Assembly (NCBI GenBank): GCA_039545295.1
Contig: BCIK01000002.1
Coordinates: 630,841 to 694,840 of the forward strand
Direction: 5' to 3'
Length of the DNA: 64,000 nucleotides
From: Udeniomyces pyricola
Taxonomy: Eukaryota > Basidiomycota > Tremellomycetes > Cystofilobasidiales > Mrakiaceae
The position numbers and the translations under genes are program-made. This document shows, piece by piece, positions 56,292 to 64,000 of this stretch (positions within the stretch are counted from its first letter, which is position 1; each line of letters starts with the position of its first letter). The notes below the pieces were generated by a model. The model saw only the letters and a program-made list of their open reading frames with translations. It was not told where the DNA came from and made no database searches.

Positions 56292-59200
56292 TTAGTACTT
56301 CCTCGAAGTCCCACCAGCCCTCGCAGAGACCGGCTGGAACTGATCGTTGCCATTAAACTTGGCGGCACCCAATCTAGCACGATACGTCCGTCTCAACCGA
56401 TCGACCGGTCGACCGCTCGCAATCCAATCCATCCGGATCTCCTCCGGGTCTTGGTGGCTTTGCGCCTTGAGGAAGAAGGTGTCCCAGGCGTCCTTTCTGG
56501 CGTCCCGAACCGGTTGTTTGGGAGGGACGTAAGGTCGGATGGGCAATTTGAAGTCGGGTAGTAACGCGCGAAGGGCTGAAGGAATGGACGTTGAAGAGGC
56601 ATGAGGTGGGAAGGTAGACTTAGAGTTGGAAGAAGCGTCGGATTGGCTCGAAGTGGACACGGTCGAGTCGGGGTTGGTCGTGGTAGATTCGCTTTGTGGC
56701 GAGCGGGACGATGAGGAAGTCTTCATTGGCGACCCATCCTTGAGAAGCGTTCCTCCCGTCTTAGCGATGGAGTCTTCGATGGTAAGAATGTAACCCGGAG
56801 GAATTGACGTAGGGTGCGAAGGGGTAACACACTCCATGGTAACCTCTTTCCTTAGGACTGAATCCACGTCGACGGCAGAAAAGAACGCGCAACCTTGCGG
56901 AAGGTCATTCATCCCGAGCTTGAACGCAAAGAGCGATCGCGTCCAAAGATTGGCAATCTGCAGGGCAAGCGAGGCACGAGTGGCGTCTTCTTCCTTGACA
57001 AGGTATCGAACTTCGTCGTGGACAGAGATGAGGTAGCGAGCTTGAATGCCGTAGGTGTCGCAGAGGTAGCCCATGGCGACGATGAGGAGGTGAAGGTAGT
57101 CGACGCCGGACGACTGGACGACCCAGTTGATGCGAGAGGTCATATGTGCGTTGGCGTGTTCGAGATAGGATTCCTGGAGAGCCGTGGTGATACCGCAACC
57201 GAGAGCCGGCGTTGAGGGTCGAAGGCGACGCGAGACGGCCTCGATGGCGTTGAAAAGGTAGGTCTCGGAACCACCGTGCCAGAACTGGTGGAAGTGGGTC
57301 GAGTTCTTGTCCATCTTCTTGCCCTTGGTCGCAAAATAGAGAGCGTCGGCTCGTCGCTTCGCTTCATCCTCGTCTGGTGATTTCATCGAGTCAGCCAACA
57401 GACGGGCAGCATAATTGACGCCAGCACCGTAGATACGAGAGTAGTTAAAGATCTTGGCGATATCTCGAGTCGTGTTGACGATCTTGGCCGTCTTGGAGTG
57501 AACGTCGGTACCGGCCGACTTTGTACCCTCGAGGGTCATCCAGCCGATAGCGGAGCTTCCATGGAACCCAAACTGTGCATCTCCCATAAGACTCGCGATC
57601 CAGAGCTCTTCCGAGTCGACATCGGCGCCGACGATGGCATACCCTTCGGGAGCCTTGACCATGGCCTTGAGCTCCGATCCTACACGGTTGTACTTGGCGT
57701 TCGAGGCGGTGAGCCAGGTCTTTTCGATAGCTCGGCGGGTGACAGTGCCCATGACGATGACGTGCGGAAGGATCATGCCGTATCGTTTCGGGGAGAGTGG
57801 GGCGACTGAGGTTGGGCTCGGAGGTTCGGGAGCGTCGCGACTTGGAGACGGGCTGGCCCCAGGTGACGAGGGAAAGCCCATGGGAACCGACTGAGACTCG
57901 TGGACGGCCATCTGCTCGAGAACTCTTGATCGGACTGAGACCCAATAAGAGCACTGAGCGTTCATCTGGATCGCCTCCCTGGCTTCGGGATAAACACTCG
58001 AGAGGGTGCCTTCTTCGATGTGCTTGATGGACGTCTTGGCAATCATTGACCCAACGCGGCTGTTATCACCATTGGGATGGGGCACCTTGAAGAAGCAGAC
58101 TTTGTCGCGTTGGGTCGATTGATGGAGGACGATGTCGGGATGCTCTTTTTGGGCCGCGATGGCAGATGCGGTCCTACCCTTGCCTTTACGCCTTTTCGGC
58201 AGGTCCTCTTCGTCGGAACCTTGTTCCCGGGCTTCAAGTTCCTCCTCCATAGTCGCGAGCTCTTCGTCCCTGTCAAGAATCGCTTGTTTACCCTCGTGAA
58301 AAATGAGACGTTTCTCGCTGGTCGGATCGAGCAGATCGGCATCTTCGATCGGGACACGGTAGACCCAGCCGTACTCTCGAGACTTGAAAAGGGGATAGTT
58401 GGTCCACGAAAGTCGGAGGAGGAGCGTCGCCATCTGCGTCTTGACGGTGAGGTTCATCTGATCTCTTGGTTCGCCTTTTTTGGGGGCAAAGAGGTCCCAG
58501 TACCACTTAGGCCACCACTTGGCTTGAAGAGCGGCAGGTGAGGGAGGGATGTGTAGAGTACTGTGGGCGTCGGGGTCGTCAGCATCATCGTCGGTGGACT
58601 GTAGTGGACGCGTTGAGGGAGGAGATGAGAGAGAAGTCGACGGTTCGAAAGAGGAGGGAGAAACATTGGCTAAGATGATTGACAAAGTGAGTGGAGATTT
58701 CCCGTCAGCTACAGTCTACTCTTTCGTGTTTTGGACAACCGCAAAGAGAAAGAGAGGGGTACTCACATCGTTGAGTGGGTTCTGTCCCGGAAGTAGGTGA
58801 GGTGCCTAGGCTCAAATCGGGCGTAGCTGACGTTGGAGACGGTGCTGTCAAGAGGCGACACAAACGATAGTTGGCATCAGAGTTGGAATCAGGAATGAAC
58901 GCGGCGATAGACCTGGAGTTCGGGAAAGCGACGATAAACTCACTTGATTTGAGGTAGCCATTAGCTTTCATCACGGCTCGGATCTTGGCTTCAATGTGAA
59001 CCCAATCGGCGCCTTCATAGACAAGGTCGAGCAACTCCTGGTCGGCACATCCGAGAGACGCAAAATTGGATCGTTTGTGAACGAATGACTTGCTGAAGAT
59101 TTTGGCGACCTTGCCGGTCTTGGTGGTAGCTGGCAGGCGGAAGAATGAGAGTGGGTTCGTCGGCGAGTTTGCGTCGAGGTGAAGGGATTGATCGCGAGGA

Positions 59201-61644
59201 TCGACGAAGGCCATGGGTTCTGGGGCGTCGGGACCCTCAAGGTCAGGGGGAAGAGCGTTCGAGGGCACCCGGTACAGCCAGCCATGTTGATAAGACCAGG
59301 CAAGCGGGTAGCCATTCCAAGTGAGGTTGATGAGGTTCGGAATGACGTGGCTTGCTTGGAACTCCTTGAGATTGATCGGGACAAGAGCGTCACCCGGGTC
59401 ACCGTCCTCCGACTTCTTGCGGACGGCGCCCATCCCATCCTTCTCCTCCAGTTGCCACCTAATCCAACGGGCTTTCTTGGGCGTCCAGTCAAGTTGAGAG
59501 AGCCACTCGTCCGCTTGAAACTCGGGAGGGTTGGCGAGTTGCTCGAGGTTTCCACAATCCCATGACGCAGGCAGGGTAAAGTCGTCGGGCGGGGCGTTCC
59601 ACCGAGCTCGAGCCTGCTCAGCGAGGATGGCGAGTTTTTGTCGGATGCTGCTGTTGAGTTCGATGTACTTGTCTTCTGATCGCTTGACGTATTCTTCCCA
59701 ACCCGAGTCGATGGGAAGGATTGGCGAGCCCATGGTGAGCAAACCTCCAAACGAGGCCGGACTGGGACACATCTTGCGGAATCGAGGCAGGACCTGGCGG
59801 AAGACGCGATGAGTGGCGTGAACGTCCGAGGCACAGTAATGGATGAGATTGTCAAGATCTTGCCGGACCCCGTAGACGGTCTCGGCCGAGAAGGCCTCAC
59901 GGGTCGACTTGTCGAGCTCTTCGCCATGAAAATGGAGCTTGTAAACCTCGCCGAGTGAGTTCAGGGACGTGACGTCCGTCCACGCTTTGGAGACAACTTC
60001 GGTATCGAGTGTGAAGCTGTCGGGCTTGGCGCGATCCACTGGCTCGTCCGCGACGACGAAATCGTTGAGCTCAAGCTTACGCTGAGCTTTGGTGGGCTTG
60101 CTGCTGGCGGGGAGATTCTGGAGTCGACGCCTCGACTGTGCGAGCTTTTGAGCGAGCGAGACCTGAATGATGGACGTCTCGCTCTCGGCAAATTCGTCGC
60201 CTTGGGGGACAATCTCAACCTCGATGTCTTCCTCCGTTTCTCCCTCGGCGATCCGAGCCTCTGTCTCCTCAATCTCGGCAAGGAGGAACTTCTCTAGCTC
60301 GTTCCGCTCTCGTTCCTCTTCCTTGATGCTCTTCCAGTGCTTCTGCCAGGCGCCCCGCTGGGTTCCACTGACGCCTTGGGATGCGGCGTGGAAAGAGAGC
60401 GTGTCGAGAAAGCGGTTTTTGGTGCCTTCGAGGTGGTACTCTTCGAGAATCTTGCTGCGATCGTAGCCGACATTGTGACCGACGATGACGCGAGGAATAT
60501 CGGCTGGGCCCATCGGAATGAGGTGCTCCTGAACCGACGAAGTGCCGACGAGCCAAGGAGAAAGCCAAAAGTACCACGCGGTCGGCGAGCAGGCGGCCGC
60601 CATGACGGGGTAGGGGTGAATCTTGTAGAGAACTTCGACATCGAACGTGAGCATTGTCTCGTCCACTGGGTACGGGACTGTTGAGGTCGAACCATCCAGG
60701 TTGTACTTTGTCCAGCCGGTGGCGTGAAGGAATTGCTTGGGTAATGGCGGGGTATCTGATTCGGCGTATTGCTCGGCGAGAGTGAGGTATGGTTCGGCTT
60801 GCTAGAGATAGGTTTTGTGAAAATGAAGAAGGAAAAGACAGGAGCAGCCCACGGATTGTCAGCGTTCGTCCAAGGTTACTGAATTCCACGCCGCGTCTAT
60901 TTCTCGCCCTGGCGTGGTCCTTGCAGTGGGCTACACCTTACGGATGACGACCAAAGACGGATCACTGAAATGAAGTCAGGCTTACCTGGACACCCAGGCT
61001 GTGAAAGTGCTCATCAATCGATTTACCCTGCAAAGGAGGCAACTGGAAGTTGATTTCGGGATTGGGGTTCAATTCAGGTGGTAAGAGACCGTTGCTTCTA
61101 AGATGGTTGCGAGAGGTCGTGATGTTTTCGTGGATGAGTTCTCGGGCAGTTGCATGGGGAAAGATTTGGGCATGAAGATCAGCTGAAAGGAGTTGGATGC
61201 CAGCTGGATTCCATCGTCCGTCTTGAGTTAGGCAAGAGCAGACGACAGACAGCAGGTAGCAGGGGCAACCCGAGGTGCAGAGACGAGGAGTCCATAGGTC
61301 AGTCAACCGATTTCCGAGCGGCAGAGTGCCGATATCATTCTATCTGAGGGCACCATTGTTAAGGCTAACCCCTCGGCCAGTTGTAGCTTCGCTCCAAGAG
61401 GTAGGAACTCACCCAGATTGGGGTTGATGATATGCTGCCCTTGCAGTTTGAACTCTGGAGACAGAAGGTCTGATGGCGCAGCTTGGGCCGTCGCTTCGCT
61501 GGCGAGCGAGCGGACTTGTCGATCGAGGATGCCGGAGCCTAGGGCGAGGGTTAGGACAGAAGATGAAGCCGTCGCAAGTCTTGAGAGACGGATCGGCGGG
61601 CGACTGAGAGCTGATAGACGGAGAACGGTAGGTCTGAGACCCAT
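56292..61644 (-). CDS. MIP1: Mitochondrial DNA polymerase gamma, catalytic subunit
   Basis: Replicates mitochondrial DNA (family A polymerase with proofreading). The ATG at 61644 begins MGLRPTVLRLSALSRPPIRLSRL, an Arg/Ser-rich mitochondrial presequence; an ATG 24 codons upstream is not in the same context. Conserved parts follow: NPAGIQLLSADLHAQIFP (about 61200), LPPLQGKSIDEHFHSLG (61020), exonuclease motif I FDVEVLY (60640), motif II VGHNVGYDRSKILEEY (60480), motif III YCASDVHATHRVF (59830), then polymerase motif A VGADVDSEELWIASLMGD (57620), motif B RDIAKIFNYSRIYGAG (57450) and motif C ISVHDEVRYL (57030). A C-terminal extension of about 230 residues (56292-56990), largely Ser/Thr/Pro-rich, ends AGGTSRKY. 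Few introns: one near 61410, one or two near 60960-60800, and two near 58940-58670. Divergent from RAM2. Confidence 0.93.
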
Positions 61645-61962
61645 GCGAAGAAGCGGGTGAGGGAGTGGATGGGGGATCGAAGCCGAAGGGGTAAAGGACG
61701 CGAAATTGAGACCCAATCGAACGCGAACCGTCGACGCGTATCGTTAGACTCGGTGACCTGCGGTGGGAGGTGGAGACGTGACGCGTGACGGATGAGTTAC
61801 TAACCCAAGCCTTCATCCGTCCTTGTTTGGTTCATGGTTCTCATGAATCGACGTTGTTCGTTGTTCGACGTTGTTCTCCGGTTCTCCCCCCATCATATAT
61901 CATATCTCATCCTCAGTGTTCCAGCCGACTAGTCTCGCCTACCCTCGACGCTTCTTCCCATC
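61645..61962. promoter_or_regulatory. Bidirectional promoter between MIP1 and RAM2
   Basis: Only 318 bases separate the two start codons, so the promoters must overlap. The stretch contains repeated CGACGTTGTTCG/GTTGTTCGACGTTGTT words near 61850-61875 and CATATATCATATC near 61893. No TATA box is clear. Confidence 0.55.
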
Positions 61963-64000
61963 ATGAGCATCAACCTACTCTGCCAGGACCCCACCTGGCT
62001 CGACATCTCCCCCATCGACCAGGTCGAACCCGAAGGCGCTCTTGTCCAGATCATGTACTCACTCGAATGTCAGACAGACCCTTCCTTGCACCTTTTTCTC
62101 TCCTTCTTCTTTCGCTTCCGTGCCTATCGACTTAGTCGAACCCCCAACCTCTCGTCTTTCTTGTCTGACTCAGTCTATCTCCCAACCCTGCTGGCTTGAT
62201 GACGTTCAGATTCCGATGCCATGGGTTACTTTCGCGCCATCGCTGCCAACCAAGAACACAGCGAACGCGTCCTCGATCTCACCCTTCGAGTCATCCGGCT
62301 CAACCCTGCTCATTACACCGTCTGGTACCGTAATCCTTTCTTTCTACCCATTAACTCTTCACGCAGCACCTCCCTTGACGGTCTGAGATACTACAGAAAG
62401 AGATGCTGACTTGCCACGTTGATTCCTTTCCCCCCTTCTTACCCGGTCTCGCCCCATCCAAACGCGTCGTCCTGCTGCGTTTCCAACGTCGCTTCAACCC
62501 CCACGTCACCCACACATCTCTGGACAGGCAATACCGCTTCAAGACCCTGCTTGTCCTCCAAAAGTCCTTGACAGATGAGCTGCAACTCATGACAGATCTC
62601 GCCGAGGAGAACATGAAATCCTATCAAGTCTGGTGACTAGCGTCGTCTCTCTTGTTCTCGAGGGAGACCCTTTCATCCTAGTTGCGAGCCCAATCCCGTT
62701 AAGCCTTGGCTAACCGACATGATGACGTTCCTCTGTCCGAATATCCTACGTTCTTCAACTACTCAGGCATCACCGGCTTCTCCTGTTGACCCACATCCCA
62801 GCCTCGTCCCTAACCCCCTCTCTCATCACATCTGAACTCGCCTTCATCTCCCATTCCCTGCTCGCCGACCAAAAGAACTACCACACATGGGCCTACCGCC
62901 AATTCGTCCTGACTCATTTCTCGGCCCTGCTCTCACCGGTAGCATGGGAAGCAGAACAGCGTTGGGTCGATTCGCTCCTGCGCGTAGAAGAGGGTGGTGC
63001 CGGAGTAAAGGAGGACGAGCATGCAGGGGAAGAGCAAGACGACGAAGAGGAAGGGGAATGGGAAGAGATCATTGGTGGAGAAGGAGGGGAAGAGAGACAT
63101 AAGGGAGATGTGAGAAATAACAGTGCATGGGGTCATCGATGGTTCCTGGCGTTTGGAAGGGTAGATGCTCCAGGTCCGACAGCGATGCAGCAAGAGATTG
63201 AGTGCGTACCCCTCTACCAGGACGAAGCAACATCGCATATATATCGTCTATATACATCCTTCTGGGACTCTGGTGATGAGATCCAAGAGTTTCTGACACT
63301 TTTCCCTCTAATTCCCCTTTTCACCTACGCCCTTTCGTTGGAACCCTTGAATCGTCCATCAGTTACACCAAATCTCAGATCGCTCTTGTCCCAAATAATG
63401 CCTCATCATGGAATTACCTCCGAGGGTGAGGCAAAAATGAATCATTTCCCCAAAATTACATCCATCACCTTTGATGTGACCCGCCATACCCTTTTTCTTT
63501 TGACTCAACCCACCTGACCAATCCCTTCTGTCTCCCAATGTGACCCCCTCCTCTTTCTTCCTCGAATCATTCAGAATTCACACCCACTTTTCTCTACCCT
63601 TCCACACCCAATCCACATTCGTGACGTCCCTCATTGAGAAGCTCGCCACCGACAAGGACGAGCATGGGCGCAAGCGAACGTGCGCTCAAGCCGTAGAGTG
63701 GCTCGGCGACCAAAAAGAGCAAGACAACGATCTCCAAGGATCAAGAGAGGTTCGTTTCCCTCCTTTGATTCTTTGCTTCCCACTACTTCTCCTTTCTTTT
63801 TTTTCTTTCTATTATACAAAGCGGGAAACAGGGGAGGGGGGGGGTTCTCCTTGTTTCTGACGTGCATCTTTGATCTAGATGTATATGGACGGGCGGGTTT
63901 TCTTTGACCTTTTCTAACGTTCCTCTGGTTTCTTCAGTGTTTTGAAACTCTCAAGACCCTTGACCCGATCCGACGACTGTACGTCTCGTATCTTCCCCCC
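61963..64000 (+). CDS. RAM2: Protein farnesyltransferase/geranylgeranyltransferase I alpha subunit (cut by right edge)
   Basis: Shared alpha subunit of the CaaX prenyltransferases, which attach farnesyl or geranylgeranyl groups to Ras-like proteins. Exon 1 starts at 61963 (MSINLLCQDPTW). Exon 2, from about 62210, gives YSDAMGYFRAIAANQE and the first PPTA helix pair NPAHYTVW. Exon 3, near 62527-62633, ends SYQVW, joined to HHRLLLL in the next exon (from 62768). Then come NYHTWAYRQFVL and NNSAWGHRWFLAF, giving the repeated N-x2-x-W-x2-R pattern of the family. An acidic Gly/Glu-rich insert (about 62990-63110) separates two of the repeats. Exons near 63590-63750 and 63938-63980 (CFETLKTLDPIRRL) carry the C-terminal helices. 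The end is outside or at the edge of the window. Identification is secure from the repeats; the region 63200-63590 is probably intronic. Confidence 0.9.

Noticed and set aside
1..64000. tRNA genes, rRNA genes, CRISPR arrays and transposons
   Set aside because: By eye I found no cloverleaf with a consensus GTTCRANNC loop, no rRNA core sequence, no regularly spaced repeats and no transposase-like protein or terminal inverted repeats. A tRNAscan or repeat search was not possible.

Overview
The window is nuclear DNA from a filamentous or dimorphic fungus, most likely a basidiomycete. Nearly every gene is broken by several short GT-AG introns, often about 50 bases with CTGAC-like branch sites, and the proteins are fungal types: Zn2Cys6 regulators, a Bli-3-like stress protein, a DUF6534-like membrane protein, Pmp3, Mip1 and a QDE-1-type RNA-dependent RNA polymerase. 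I cannot place the class. There are no operons, no CRISPR arrays and no RNA genes that I can recognise. The exon chains are my own reading of splice sites and frames. Those for the RNase III, Pmp3, Sos7-like and zinc-cluster exons keep frame throughout; others are approximate.

Layout. 1-709 (-) is the 5' part of an unrecognised membrane protein that runs off the left edge. 1225-16934 (+) holds three consecutive Zn2Cys6 transcription factors on one strand. 17648-28400 (-) holds an RNase III-like protein with a dsRNA-binding domain, directly downstream of a large cellular RdRP. 29201-30325 (+) is Pmp3, divergent from the RdRP. 31460-36825 (-) holds a probable Sos7-type kinetochore coiled-coil protein and a DUF6534-like multispanning protein. 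37993-45887 (+) holds a Bli-3-like FMN-barrel stress protein and a Mug190-like SMP/C2 lipid-transfer protein. 46118-48076 (-) is a Tat-SF1/Cus2-type U2 snRNP factor. 50340-55093 (+) is an F-box/kelch protein. 56292-61644 (-) is mitochondrial DNA polymerase gamma (Mip1), divergent from 61963->64000 (+), the farnesyltransferase alpha subunit (RAM2), which is cut by the right edge.

How the genes relate. Most are unrelated housekeeping genes. The candidate system is the RdRP plus RNase III-like pair: two genes expected to act on double-stranded RNA, on the same strand, about 0.5 kb apart. The RNase III keeps its ERxExxGD signature but has Ser where the second metal-binding Asp should be. This recalls the RdRP/R3B2 non-canonical RNAi pathway of Mucor. 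No Argonaute or Dicer gene is in the window. The RdRP also has two in-frame TAG triplets that must be spliced out, read through, or make the gene defective.
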